A stretch of 49,756 bases of DNA from CAWHOW01 sp050013795 (GTDB taxonomy: Bacteria > Bacteroidota > Bacteroidia > Bacteroidales > CG2-30-32-10): contig JBEKEO010000004.1 in NCBI GenBank assembly GCA_050013795.1, forward strand, positions 1 to 49,756. The letters run 5' to 3'. Position numbers and translations under genes: made by a program. Within the stretch, counting starts at the first letter, position 1; each line of letters starts with the position of its first letter. Shown here one piece after another: positions 25,416 through 35,900 of this stretch. The notes beneath the pieces were generated by a model that saw only the letters and a program-made list of their open reading frames with translations, was not told the origin of the DNA and ran no database searches.

Positions 25416-28316
25416 TTACTTTTCAGCCGCCACCCTCGCCACAGTTTCAATAACAATAGCAACCAGCGCTGCGCCATAATCCAGATCGATGTTTTCCATG
25501 GTGTCCTTGGTATCGTGGTAGCCATAGCGGTGTATGTCGTAGTTTTCCATAAAGAGCACAACAGGTATCCCTACATCCGAAAATATTTGTCCGTCGGTAT
25601 TGTACAGCGAAGAGCGGGGATTAAAATGCGTGCGCACTTCGCCTGTGAGAGGAAGATGTTTGGCTATTGCGGGAATCGTCACACCATCGGCGCTGCGGAT
25701 ACCCCTCTTGCAGTTTTGCCTTTCGGCATTTGAATTCCATAGCTGCGTTCCTTTGTTCCATACCTGGTTTGCCAAATGTGCCTGGTATGACAGCCTCAAG
25801 GAATGAAGGCTTTTGCCCGGAGAAGCCTGGAAAATATCCTGGTCGTTATCGCGGTTATGACCTATCATATCCGAAACAAATACTCCTTTGATTTTGGTCT
25901 TTGACAGATCAATGAGTTGATCATTCTTTGTTTTCAGTTGTAAGGTTTTATTAATAACGGCTTCGCAGAAATAACGTGCGCCCATGCAGTCGGAAGGGAA
26001 TTCTTCGCCGGTAAGGTGAAGCAGCCACACATCGCGTTCAAGTTTTCCTTCTTTAGCCAGTTGCAGAAAGATGGGCGCAGCCTGCAACAGCATGGATGTT
26101 GCCGAGTGGTTATCATCAGCTCCTGCAGCTGACAGCCGGGCTCCCGTTCCTCCTATGCTTTTATCAAAAACATCTTCCATGTAAGCTGTATCGTAATGAT
26201 CGGCCATCACTACCGCTTCGCTGCGTTTTTTTCCGGGTATTATCACCAGTATATCACGTTCGTATTCACTGCCGTCCTGGTTGTTTTTCCAGCCACCATA
26301 CGCTTCGAAATTAAAATCGGTGCTCCATTTAAAAGGCAGCTCCCCGCATAAGGCAATATCTTTCATCCCCGCATCTTCAATGACTTTGAGGTGGCGCTTG
26401 ATGAGGTAATCACCAAGCTGCATGAGGTCCCTTTTATTATGTTTCGACTTTTCGCGTGTAACCTCATCCTGCACGCAGTCGGCATTGTCCTTGTTGATGA
26501 ATTTCCCATGAGAGAGGGTGAAAATATCATTCCACCATGCTTCTTCAAAAGAACGGGTAGCAGTGTACTGGTATGTGAGGCTTTCAGGTAACTCTGTTAA
26601 GGCTTCTTTTTCAAGAAGGCTTTCCAGATGCTTTTGCATGGCTTGTCCTTTCTTTGCTTCGCATGCGCGTTCTGACAGGCAGGACAACCATTGCTCTAGT
26701 GTTTCGTGCTTGGCCAGACGAAGGATATTCCTTGCAAAATCGCGGGGAATAAGCTTTTCGCCGAATATTGCTTTTTGCTCCATCAGGTTGATGATATTAA
26801 GGCTTGTCTGGTGTGCATAGCTATCGCGAACATTGGTGAAATCTTTTAATGCAGAAAGATAGGTTTCCCTCTTCAGTATCCTCGGCCAAAGCTCAATTGT
26901 TTCAAGCACATCGGAGCTGTCTCTTCTGTAAGCCGATATATAACCAGTCAATGCATCGGGTAAAATTTCAATGTTATTGGTCATGTTTGAAACATAAGCA
27001 ACCACCGGCCTGTGCCAGTAAACATCATAATCGCCTGCTTTCATGGGGGGGAAGAAGAACCTGTAGCCGAACAGGCCTCCCTGCATTATTTCCAGCCCTG
27101 CCTTTTTAATTTCTTCCGGACTGGCATTAGGACCGTCTAACAATAAACTGAAATCCTGCTTCCAGATATGACAGTTTCTTGCCATAGGCTTGTCGTATAA
27201 GCCCATAGTATCCAGCTTAGTGCTGAACAATGTTTTTACTATCTTCTCCAAATGAGGCAACCCCGCCAATTCATCTTCGTGCTTATGTATCTTTTGCCAC
27301 CTGTGCGTACGGTTATAGGTATCAACAAGGAGAGATTTTTCTATATCCGCCGGATCCACATTTGCAACGGGTTCATATATCCATCCCGTTTGCGGTACGC
27401 GTATGCTATTAAGTCCGCTGAGCCTTGTTATCAGTCGCGATAAAGGTATCTGAAGGGATGAAGGCAGTTCTTTATGCAATTTCAGGTAACCCGGCATGCC
27501 CCAGAATACAAGGCTTCCCGGGAAAGGCAATAATGCGAGATTGCCTGCAAGATACTTTTGTCTAACAATTTCGGGCAATGATGCGAAAGGGCGGAATGAT
27601 AACAAATACTTTACATTTTCAAATGTGTCATCATCATTTACAAGATATGATTTTCCCCAGCCCGGCAATATATTCTTGCATTCAGACTTAAGGATGCGAA
27701 AACCTTTACTATAAAGGTTTGTCTTGCTCCCTACTTTTTCGCCATAAGCTTCCGTAAGGATGCGCAGCATGAGTGACAGGAAATCCTCTTCCGGCAATTC
27801 TTGTGCAGGATCGGAATAAAAGCTTTTCCAGAAAGCATATTCGGGATTCTTAACACTGTTGCCGAAGAACGTCCATCGTACGCGTCCTTTATCATCCTGA
27901 GTTCTCGAAAGCATCATGGGAAGAAAAGCAACATATTGTTCATGTTCCAGTTGTCCTGCCTTTTCAGCCAACTCGGGAGGCCAGTAAGGGTTATTCAAAA
28001 GGTTCTGGCGTTTATGCCCTGCAATGTGGAATTCAGGCAAGCCTTTGCCCAGGTTCACAATATGCTCCATTACTTGTCTGCCAATGTTTTCAATTCCCGG
28101 CAACAGTTCATACATTTCTTCCATTTCCGATATTTTCCAGCCATAATCGTCTTCTTCTGAAAAAATAGTATTATCGGGATTACCGTAACGGGAGCAGCCC
28201 AAACGAGGAGGAGGCATGAATTCAGAATAAGCGGGTAATGAAAACTCCCCCTCCTTGCTTTTGCGCGGAAAATCAGCAATGAGTTTGCGCCAACCTATAG
28301 TTTCTTCTTTTTTCAT
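25416..28316 (-). CDS. M28-type (aminopeptidase-like) zinc metallopeptidase, 966 aa
   Basis: The C-terminal third (about 640-966) is an M28 peptidase. Candidate ligands are His707 (ADHYD), bridging Asp734 (AGADDNHSA), catalytic Glu771 and ligand Glu772 (LTGEEF), Asp816 (VSDMIGH) and His934 (GYHDTKD). That is a complete co-catalytic two-zinc set. The first about 600 residues match no family that I recognise; they include a possible segment of helical repeats near 470-620. There is no signal peptide (MKKEETIGWRKLIADFPRK), so the enzyme is probably cytoplasmic. The gene is visibly more GC-rich than its neighbours, which could reflect transfer. The exact substrate (amino- or carboxypeptidase) is unknown. 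Confidence 0.8.
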   Translation of the reverse strand: MKKEETIGWRKLIADFPRKSKEGEFSLPAYSEFMPPPRLGCSRYGNPDNTIFSEEDDYGWKISEMEEMYELLPGIENIGRQVMEHIVNLGKGLPEFHIAGHKRQNLLNNPYWPPELAEKAGQLEHEQYVAFLPMMLSRTQDDKGRVRWTFFGNSVKNPEYAFWKSFYSDPAQELPEEDFLSLMLRILTEAYGEKVGSKTNLYSKGFRILKSECKNILPGWGKSYLVNDDDTFENVKYLLSFRPFASLPEIVRQKYLAGNLALLPFPGSLVFWGMPGYLKLHKELPSSLQIPLSRLITRLSGLNSIRVPQTGWIYEPVANVDPADIEKSLLVDTYNRTHRWQKIHKHEDELAGLPHLEKIVKTLFSTKLDTMGLYDKPMARNCHIWKQDFSLLLDGPNASPEEIKKAGLEIMQGGLFGYRFFFPPMKAGDYDVYWHRPVVAYVSNMTNNIEILPDALTGYISAYRRDSSDVLETIELWPRILKRETYLSALKDFTNVRDSYAHQTSLNIINLMEQKAIFGEKLIPRDFARNILRLAKHETLEQWLSCLSERACEAKKGQAMQKHLESLLEKEALTELPESLTYQYTATRSFEEAWWNDIFTLSHGKFINKDNADCVQDEVTREKSKHNKRDLMQLGDYLIKRHLKVIEDAGMKDIALCGELPFKWSTDFNFEAYGGWKNNQDGSEYERDILVIIPGKKRSEAVVMADHYDTAYMEDVFDKSIGGTGARLSAAGADDNHSATSMLLQAAPIFLQLAKEGKLERDVWLLHLTGEEFPSDCMGARYFCEAVINKTLQLKTKNDQLIDLSKTKIKGVFVSDMIGHNRDNDQDIFQASPGKSLHSLRLSYQAHLANQVWNKGTQLWNSNAERQNCKRGIRSADGVTIPAIAKHLPLTGEVRTHFNPRSSLYNTDGQIFSDVGIPVVLFMENYDIHRYGYHDTKDTMENIDLDYGAALVAIVIETVARVAAEK

Positions 28317-28333
28317 AATTCAATATTTTTCAC

Positions 28334-28364
28334 TTGACATATCCATTAATTAAAGTTATTTTTG
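28334..28364 (+). promoter_or_regulatory. Near-perfect Bacteroidota promoter TTG-N20-TATTTTTG
   Basis: TTG at 28334-28336 and TATTTTTG at 28357-28364 are 20 nt apart, the standard spacing for the Bacteroidota primary sigma factor. The -7 box covers a possible TTG start at 28362, which fixes the start of the following gene at ATG 28392. Confidence 0.8.
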
Positions 28365-28391
28365 TACTTCATTAAATTAAACGGTATTACT

Positions 28392-30824
28392 ATGAAAACA
28401 AAATTCAAACTTACAACTTTTACAGGTATTATTTGTTTATTTTTTTCATTGCAAACTGCTTTTTCGCAGAATACAACCGATGCATACAAAGCGGAATCAG
28501 ATGGTTATTTTATTCACCCTGTAAATACAACAGCAGGAGTTATTGCAACCGATAACTATGCTTCGAAGATTTACCTTGTTCAAAACAGTGGATTGAAGAC
28601 ATTGATCAGTTCGCCCGGATGCGGAAGATATTTTACTCTTTCACCCGATAAATCAAAAATAGGATTCAAGCTAATCAGTAGTGATGGCATGCAAGTGCCC
28701 GCTATATACGACCTTGCTAAAGGCAATATTACCAAGATGTCAGACCCTGTTAAACTTTGCGGGCAGATTAGTTTCAGCAATAACGGACAGGTAGCTTACA
28801 CCATCGGTAACGAACTGAATGTTATTACCGGCAATAACACTCAGACCTTTGAACTTGGAGTTTATTCGAATATTACACCTATTTCGCCCGATGGAAATTA
28901 CGCCATTTTTAACAACGATAACGACCAGTTGTTTGTCATTGACCTTACTGCAGGCGTGTTTGATCAAATAACCGACAATAATGGCGGGTATGCTTATCCG
29001 CAATGGTCGCCCGACGGGAATAAAGTTTCTTATTCAACATTATCAGGAAATATCATGGTTTGGGACAAATCTGCAGGCAAGACTTATTCAATAGGTCCGG
29101 GAGAAAATGTTTCATGGTCGGACGATTCCAAATTCATCATTTTTAACCGCAATAATGTTGAAAACCTCGTATTCAAAGGTTCTGACATTTATATCGCATC
29201 GTTTGACGGCAGCATGATTCAGAATATTACCAATACTGCTGATGTGAACGAAATGTCTCCTTCGTTCGGTCCAAATAACACTATTCTATATAGTACCTAC
29301 GACAAACAGGAGATCATTTCTGCAACATTCGATTTGCAGAATTTACTGTTAAAGAACAAAAGTGTTTTGGTTAAATTCACATCTCAATTATTATTTGAAA
29401 ATAGGAAATCCCGCAATCTTACAAGCATAAAAAACATCAATACCATTACCATGCTTCCCGACACCTGCCCTTATATTCATCAGGTTTATGATACGCCCGA
29501 CTGGCATGATGGGGCAGGCTCATGCGCTCCAACAACATCAAATATGGCTTTGGCATATTACAACAGGCTGCCTTATTGGGATATTACCTGTAGTTCGCCT
29601 TACTCGCATACCAGTCATTATGGTTCATATGTTGCCGATATGTATAGGTATAATGGAACGTATTATGATCTTGCCGCTCTTGATGAAGGCGGAGTAAATG
29701 ATGCCTGGGGCGGTTACGGTTATATGTGGAATGGCAGCAATTCCCCCCATAGCATGATGGCAACCTATATTGGCAATCATAATATAACATCTGTACATAA
29801 TGATACTATGACATTTTCAGGTGTTAAAGCAGAAATAAATAATGGCTATCCTTACCCGATATGTAGCGAAGTTTATTCATCTGCAGGCCATCTTACATTA
29901 GCTATTGGCTATGTAAATGCACAACATACAGTAATATTCAATGATCCTTATGGCAATAAAAATATAGGAACTTGGCCAAATTATGCAGGACGAAGTTCTT
30001 ATTACGACTGGCCGGGATACAGCAATGGTTATGATAATTTAAATACTGTAGATTGGACGGTAACAGCAGAAGCTACACAACTTACTTATAGCGATACCAT
30101 AATTGATGATGTGAATTATAACCACGGATTTTATATTAATAATACTCAAGGAGGTTCACTTATGAGGTATTATCGCGACAGCGAAACAGGAGGCATAGGC
30201 AATTTTAACCATTATTGGTGGACAATTACGGATAAAACTACCGATACCTGTTATGTAAAATGGACCCCAACTCTGCCTACAACCGCCAATTACCAGGTTT
30301 CAGCATATATCCCTTCTTCGGGCCCAACAGCAACAGCAGCTCATTATAAAATATATTATGATGGTGGCAATACTACCGTGGTCGTTAACCAGTCAACTCA
30401 TCTGGGGCAATATGTTTCGCTGGGAACATATCCTTTTCTGGCGGGGAGTACCGGCTATGTTTATTTAGGCGATGCAACAGGAACTCAAGGACAGGAGCTT
30501 GCCTGGGATGCCATGAAGTTTTCTTATGCGGGCGTTATTACAAATACACAAAACATAACCCAGAATGATACGCATATATTTATCAGCCCAAATCCTGCAA
30601 CGAACATGTGCTATATAGATTTTGGAAATGTAAAGAACACAGAACTTTCTTTAAAAATAATGAATGTTGTCGGGCAAATTGTGTTTAAGGAAAATGTTGC
30701 GATTAACTCCAGCGAACAAACCTTTCCGGTTAATATTTCTGATTTTTCAAAAGGCATCTACTTTGCCCAGATCAGCTCTGCCGATAACTCAATTAACAAA
30801 AGCATCAGGTTTGTTAAGCAGTAG
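28392..30824 (+). CDS. Secreted propeller / C39-like peptidase / golvesin-domain T9SS protein, 810 aa
   Basis: ATG 28392 begins a signal peptide (MKTKFKLTTFTGIICLFFSLQTAFSQ). Residues about 40-320 are TolB/WD40-like propeller repeats (SPDGNYAIFNND, PQWSPDGNKVSYS, VSWSDDSKFIIF). Residues about 360-560 look like a papain-fold C39-type peptidase: Cys378 in GSCAPTTSNMAL, His500 in AGHLTLAIGYV, and Asp518 in FNDPYGN. Residues about 590-720 resemble a golvesin C-terminal-like domain (YQVSAYIPSSG ... YKIYYDGGNTTVVVNQ ... TGYVYLGD). The end is a type-A T9SS domain (ISPNPATNMCYIDF ... KGIYFAQISSADNS). It is predicted to be a surface-attached or released cysteine peptidase; the substrate is unknown. 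Confidence 0.85.
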   Translation: MKTKFKLTTFTGIICLFFSLQTAFSQNTTDAYKAESDGYFIHPVNTTAGVIATDNYASKIYLVQNSGLKTLISSPGCGRYFTLSPDKSKIGFKLISSDGMQVPAIYDLAKGNITKMSDPVKLCGQISFSNNGQVAYTIGNELNVITGNNTQTFELGVYSNITPISPDGNYAIFNNDNDQLFVIDLTAGVFDQITDNNGGYAYPQWSPDGNKVSYSTLSGNIMVWDKSAGKTYSIGPGENVSWSDDSKFIIFNRNNVENLVFKGSDIYIASFDGSMIQNITNTADVNEMSPSFGPNNTILYSTYDKQEIISATFDLQNLLLKNKSVLVKFTSQLLFENRKSRNLTSIKNINTITMLPDTCPYIHQVYDTPDWHDGAGSCAPTTSNMALAYYNRLPYWDITCSSPYSHTSHYGSYVADMYRYNGTYYDLAALDEGGVNDAWGGYGYMWNGSNSPHSMMATYIGNHNITSVHNDTMTFSGVKAEINNGYPYPICSEVYSSAGHLTLAIGYVNAQHTVIFNDPYGNKNIGTWPNYAGRSSYYDWPGYSNGYDNLNTVDWTVTAEATQLTYSDTIIDDVNYNHGFYINNTQGGSLMRYYRDSETGGIGNFNHYWWTITDKTTDTCYVKWTPTLPTTANYQVSAYIPSSGPTATAAHYKIYYDGGNTTVVVNQSTHLGQYVSLGTYPFLAGSTGYVYLGDATGTQGQELAWDAMKFSYAGVITNTQNITQNDTHIFISPNPATNMCYIDFGNVKNTELSLKIMNVVGQIVFKENVAINSSEQTFPVNISDFSKGIYFAQISSADNSINKSIRFVKQ

Positions 30825-30871
30825 TGAGCCGGGATAAAATAGCGGAATAGAAGAACAGCTGTTGACACATT

Positions 30872-30900
30872 CGGAGTTCCCGATAAACTGAACTCCGTTT
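30872..30900 (+). terminator. Possible terminator hairpin
   Basis: The perfect 8-bp stem CGGAGTTC (30872-30879) with GAACTCCG (30890-30897) lies about 50 nt after the stop. The T run that follows is short (TTT), so the terminator call is moderate. Confidence 0.5.
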
Positions 30901-30989
30901 GGCACAAACCCAACTTTTCCTCTTCATTGATAAGGATTTTCAGCCTGAATTATAAAAAATTTATGAATTATTACAGGCACTAAAATTTT

Positions 30990-30997
30990 TATATTTG
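30990..30997 (+). promoter_or_regulatory. Bacteroidota -7 promoter box (TATATTTG)
   Basis: An exact TAnnTTTG box lies 35 nt before the ATG at 31033; no clear TTG is seen at -33. Confidence 0.5.
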
Positions 30998-31032
30998 CAT
31001 TTGCCAATTCACTATACTTAAATTCAGTATTT

Positions 31033-32814
31033 ATGAGAACACTAACTATTTCAATAGTAATGATATTTACAATAAATATAGCATATACCCAGCATTTCAC
31101 AAATTATACCAACACAGATAATTTTTTTGCTGTTGCCATAGATTCTGCCGGAAATAAATGGTTCGGGACAAACGGGGGAGTGTTAAAATTTGATGGCGCA
31201 CGATGGACTAAATACACTACCGCCGATGGTTTAGTACAAAACCGGGTGACGGCGATTAATATTGATAAAAAAGGGGTTTTGTGGTTTGGGACAAATGGCG
31301 GAATATCAAAATTCGATGGGATCAGATGGACAACTCTTACCAATAAAAATGACGTTGCAAATTTTGGCATTGTCAGCATCGCCTTTGACGGGCAAGGCAA
31401 TGCATGGTTCGGAACCATGCAGGAAAGAGGACTGGCAAAGTTTGATGGGGCGAATTGGATTACCTATACGGAAGATAGCGGGTTGGTTGAAAACGATATT
31501 AAATCTGTTACAATTGATGCCAATGGTGTTAAATGGGTTGGCACTTTAAACGGAGTCTCGAAATTTGACGGGAAAAAATGGACAACTTATAATAAAACAA
31601 ACGGTTTGGCTGGAAACATGGTTAATGACATTGTGATTGATAAAGAAAATAATATATGGGTTGGTACATTCAGCGGTGTTTCAAAATTTGATGGTACAAA
31701 CTGGACGACTTATACGACAGCAGATGGCTTAGCAAATGATAAAATTACAGCAATCGCCATAGATAAATTGGGAAATAAATGGTTTGGCTCATTCACAGGT
31801 GAAATTTCAAAATTTGATGGTAAAAACTGGACTACTTTCAAAACCGAGACCACTTTTATTAATGATAAAATTCTTGATATTGGCATTGATAATAAAGGGA
31901 ATAAATGGTTTGGAACAAACAGTGGCGCAATAATGTATGATGATGTTCATTGGACAAAAAATAAACCTGTGGATAGTTTGGTTTATAATAATGTCAAAGC
32001 CATTGCCATTGATAATAAAGGGAATAAATGGATCGGAACAGACAATGGGGTATCAATGTTTGATGGTGCTAAATGGACAAATTATAAAATAGCAAACGGT
32101 TTAGCTGATAACCAGGTCTGGGCAATCGCAAACGATACACAGGGAAATACATGGGTCGGGACAATGAAAGGTGGTGTTTCAAAGTTTGATGGCATAAAAT
32201 GGACAACGTATTCTATTGCTGATGGATTGGCATATAGTTATATCAGGGCTCTTGCTATTGATAAAAAAGGGAATAAATGGTTTGGAACATGGGGTAAAGG
32301 AGTATCCATGTTTGATGGCATAAAATGGATAACTTATTCTACCGCAAACGGACTTGTCGGTAACGAAGTAATTGCTGTTACTGTTGATAAAAAAGGGAAT
32401 AAATGGTTTGGAACTCTTTCAGGAGTATCCATGCTCGACAGTACCCACTGGACAACTTATACTACCGCAAACGGATTAATTAATAACAGGGTTACCTCCA
32501 TAGTTATTGATAATAAAGGAAATAAATGGTTTGGAACATTTTTCGAGGGAATATCAAAATTTGATGGCAAAAACTGGACTAATTATACTACCAAAAACGG
32601 ATTACCCGATAATCATATTCAAACTATGTCGATTGATAAAGCAGGTAATATATGGGTTGGAACCACCAATGGATTGGCAAAATTTGATGGAACCATATGG
32701 ACGACTTATTTTACCGCAAACGGATTAGCCAATAATTGCATAAATACAATTATGATAGATGCAAAAGACAATAAATGGATTGGAACGGTGGCTGGAATAT
32801 CAAAGATAAAATAA
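31033..32814 (+). CDS. Secreted Reg_prop-like beta-propeller protein, 593 aa
   Basis: A signal peptide (MRTLTISIVMIFTINIAYTQ) is followed by about 13 repeats of about 42 residues. The unit is G-N-x-W-F/V-G-T, G-V/I-S-x-F-D-G, W-T-x-Y-T/N, and G-L-x-x-N-x-V-x-A-I-x-x-D. This is the two-component-regulator propeller (Reg_prop) repeat, normally found as the periplasmic sensor half of hybrid two-component systems. Here no membrane helix, kinase or sorting domain follows: the protein ends within a repeat (WIGTVAGISKIK). It therefore looks like a free secreted propeller. The absence of a T9SS domain sets it apart from the other secreted proteins in the window and leaves its final location uncertain. 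Confidence 0.85.
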   Translation: MRTLTISIVMIFTINIAYTQHFTNYTNTDNFFAVAIDSAGNKWFGTNGGVLKFDGARWTKYTTADGLVQNRVTAINIDKKGVLWFGTNGGISKFDGIRWTTLTNKNDVANFGIVSIAFDGQGNAWFGTMQERGLAKFDGANWITYTEDSGLVENDIKSVTIDANGVKWVGTLNGVSKFDGKKWTTYNKTNGLAGNMVNDIVIDKENNIWVGTFSGVSKFDGTNWTTYTTADGLANDKITAIAIDKLGNKWFGSFTGEISKFDGKNWTTFKTETTFINDKILDIGIDNKGNKWFGTNSGAIMYDDVHWTKNKPVDSLVYNNVKAIAIDNKGNKWIGTDNGVSMFDGAKWTNYKIANGLADNQVWAIANDTQGNTWVGTMKGGVSKFDGIKWTTYSIADGLAYSYIRALAIDKKGNKWFGTWGKGVSMFDGIKWITYSTANGLVGNEVIAVTVDKKGNKWFGTLSGVSMLDSTHWTTYTTANGLINNRVTSIVIDNKGNKWFGTFFEGISKFDGKNWTNYTTKNGLPDNHIQTMSIDKAGNIWVGTTNGLAKFDGTIWTTYFTANGLANNCINTIMIDAKDNKWIGTVAGISKIK

Positions 32815-32843
32815 TAATAAAAAAGTTTTTCCGGATATATAAA

Positions 32844-32891
32844 CTTCGGCTGTTTGATTTAGCAGAAAATCGCAAACTCAAACAACCGAAG
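32844..32891. terminator. Bidirectional terminator between convergent genes
   Basis: The 14-nt arms CTTCGGCTGTTTGA (32844-32857) and TCAAACAACCGAAG (32878-32891) pair with one mismatch. Runs of A and T lie on both sides, so the hairpin can serve the propeller gene (+) and the adhesin-like gene (-). Confidence 0.75.
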
Positions 32892-32945
32892 AAAAACCCC
32901 CTGTTGGTCAATTAAAATACACTTAGTGCATGAAATTGGTTTTCA

Positions 32946-35900
32946 TCACGGAACCAGCGTTATCCTGCCCACATATGAATGTTTAGGCCCGTTGTTAAAT
33001 TCTCGCAGTTCAATTTTGTACACATAAACATCCATAACAACATCATTAATGGTGCCTTTGTTGTTAACTGTTCCATTCCATGGTTTTGCGTGTCCTGTAT
33101 CTGGGTCTTTATTAATTATATCCCATTCATTGGTCTGGAAGATTAAATTTCCCCAACGGTCGTAAATATATTCAACATAATTATTGGTGTCAACATTTGT
33201 GCCTTTTGGACACCATGTGTCATTCACACCATCGTTATTAGGTGTAAAAGCATTTGGGATGTAAAAAGTAAAAATATCCACCACTTTTACTGTGTCGACT
33301 ATGGTATCCTTGCAGCCATTACTATCCGTAACAATTTCTGTAATAACATATGTCCCTAAATTCGGGTAAGGATGAACGTTATAAGTGCCGGTACCAGATG
33401 AAGCATCACCAAAATCCCATTGATAAGTGTATGGTTGTGTACCACCGTATGATTCATCCCAAAAGTAAACAGGACCTTCCAGGAAAGTAAGAATTTTAGG
33501 GTTATACATGTTATAAGCAGTAGGACCGGGTATTTCTCCTACATAAACTGCTCCCGACGTTGAACACCCTCCTTGATCAGTTACTGTATAAGTATAAGTT
33601 TCATTACTCAATCCGGTAGCTGTTTGTGTGTTTTCTCCATTGCTCCATGAATATATGTATGGAGGGACTCCTCCGCTGGGAACAGCGGTAGCAGTTCCAT
33701 TTTTCATCTGGCAAATCTCATCAGTATAGCTATGTGTAGCCACAGGTCCCGGCAATTGAGGGATAGTAACACATACAGAAGTTGTACAACCATTGGCATC
33801 GGTAACAGTTACACAATATGTGCCTGTTGGCACATTTAGAATGTTTTGAGAAGTTTCCCCGTTGCTCCAAATAATAGGAGTATATGCTGGTGTCCCGCCA
33901 GATATATTCAAAGTTGCAGAACCATTCGACATTCCGCAGTTAGCCGAATGTATTCCTGATATATTGGCAGTGGGTCCCGGAATATTGCCAACTGTTACAG
34001 AAGTAGTGGCAGTACATCCGATTGCATCAGTAGCCGTAACATGATACGTGTTTGCAACAACATTGGTCAAATTAGCCCCTGATTGTCCGTTCGACCATAA
34101 ATAAGAATATGGTGGGTTAGTGCCTGTAGAGTTGGCTATTGCTCCTCCGTTAGCATAACCGCAGGTACTGGTAGTGCTGGTAGCTGTAACTGTAGGTCCT
34201 GGCAGATTGTTAACATTAGTTGTAGCTGTGGCTGTACATGCACCGCAGGAAACCGTTACAATATATGCGCCTGCAATCAAATTAGTAGCTGTTTGTGTGT
34301 TTTCTCCATTGTTCCATATATATGTAAGAGTTGAAGTGCAAAGATAACCTCCGGCAGCAGCAGTGGCAGTACCATTACCTTGATTGCAATTTTCATCTGT
34401 TTCAGTTGCACTCGCGGTAAGAGGTGTTACATTAACTGTTATTGTATTAGTCCCGGTACAACCATTGGCATCAGTACCTGTAATCGTATAAGGCGTGGTT
34501 GTAATGGGGTTGGCTGTTACGGTTATTCCGGTAGAAGAAGAAAGCGTACCAGTTGGGCTCCATACATATGTTGACGCGCCGGACGCCTGTAATGTTGTGC
34601 TTGCTCCCGGACAAATTGCTGGGTTAGCCGGAAGAAGTGCAATTGTAGGGTTCGGATTTATCGTAACTGTTGCACTGGTTGTTCCTGAACAACCGCCGTT
34701 AGTCCCGGTAACAGTATATGTAGTAGTAACAGTTGGAGTTGCGGTAACAGGTGATCCTGTTGAAGAAGAAAGTGTAGCAGCAGGACTCCATGTATAACTT
34801 GTAGCGCCGCTTACCGCTGTTAACGTGGTGGTTCCGCCGGGACAAATTGCCTCATTGGCCACTGTAACGGGTAGATTATTTGATACAGTCACAGTGACTG
34901 TTTTAGAAGCCGTACATCCCGCCGAAGTCCCTGTAACAGTATAAGTAGTGGTAGTAGCAGGATTAACAGTAATATTTCCTGTGGTTGCTAATGTGTTCCA
35001 TAAATAACTAACTGCACCTGATGCTATAAGCTGAACTGTTGAACTTGGACAAACCGTTGTGTCGTTAGATATTGCAAGATTAAGTGTATTTACCACATTT
35101 ATAGTAACCTGTCCGGATGCTGTACAGGTGCCGGAACTGCCAGTTACAGTATATACGGTCGTAGGGGCGGTAGGCGATGCAATAACTGTAGTTCCCGTAG
35201 AAGAAGAAAGTGTGCCGGCAGGACTCCATACATATGTTGTCGCGCCGGTTGCTGTAAGTTGTACAGTTTGGCTGGGGCAAATTGTTGTATCCGGCATTGC
35301 TGATACCACTAAAGTATTTGATACCGTAACTGTAACCGTAGCAGATGAAGTACAGCCATTTGAAGTAACAGTTACAGTATAGGGTGTGGTCACCGTTGGG
35401 CTAACGACAATCTGGGCAGTTGTTCCGCCAGTGGTCCAATGATATGATAATGGCCCGCTACCCGTACTTCCTGAGGCATCAAGGGTGGCGCTTGATCCCG
35501 GGCAAATTGTTGAAGGCGGTCCGGCGTCTGCAACGGCTGTATTTACGGTAACTGTAGCATTAGCGCTGCCGGAACAGCCTCCGGCTTCGGTTACGGTAAC
35601 CGTATAGGTGGTTGTTGTAGTAGGCGCCGGGTTAGCAGTAGCATTGGTTCCCAAGCCATTGCTCCAAATATATGTACCACCACCGGTTGCGGTTATGGTA
35701 GCTGTTTGCCCCTCACAAATTGTAGCTGAAGATGGGGTGACAACCACAGGGCTTACATGCAATGTGTCATAAACAGTAAACTGGCAACCACCTATTGATG
35801 TTAATAAGCATGAATATACAGTTCCAGCCGGAGGAATAGGGGTAATAGTCCAGCTTTGCGTAGCAGGACCACCCGTTTGCTGCCATTGATACGAAGCAAA

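Noticed and set aside
25515..28160. Many plus-strand frames opposite the M28 peptidase gene
   Set aside because: The higher GC content lengthens chance frames; none shows a recognisable domain, and the minus-strand frame has a full catalytic motif set.
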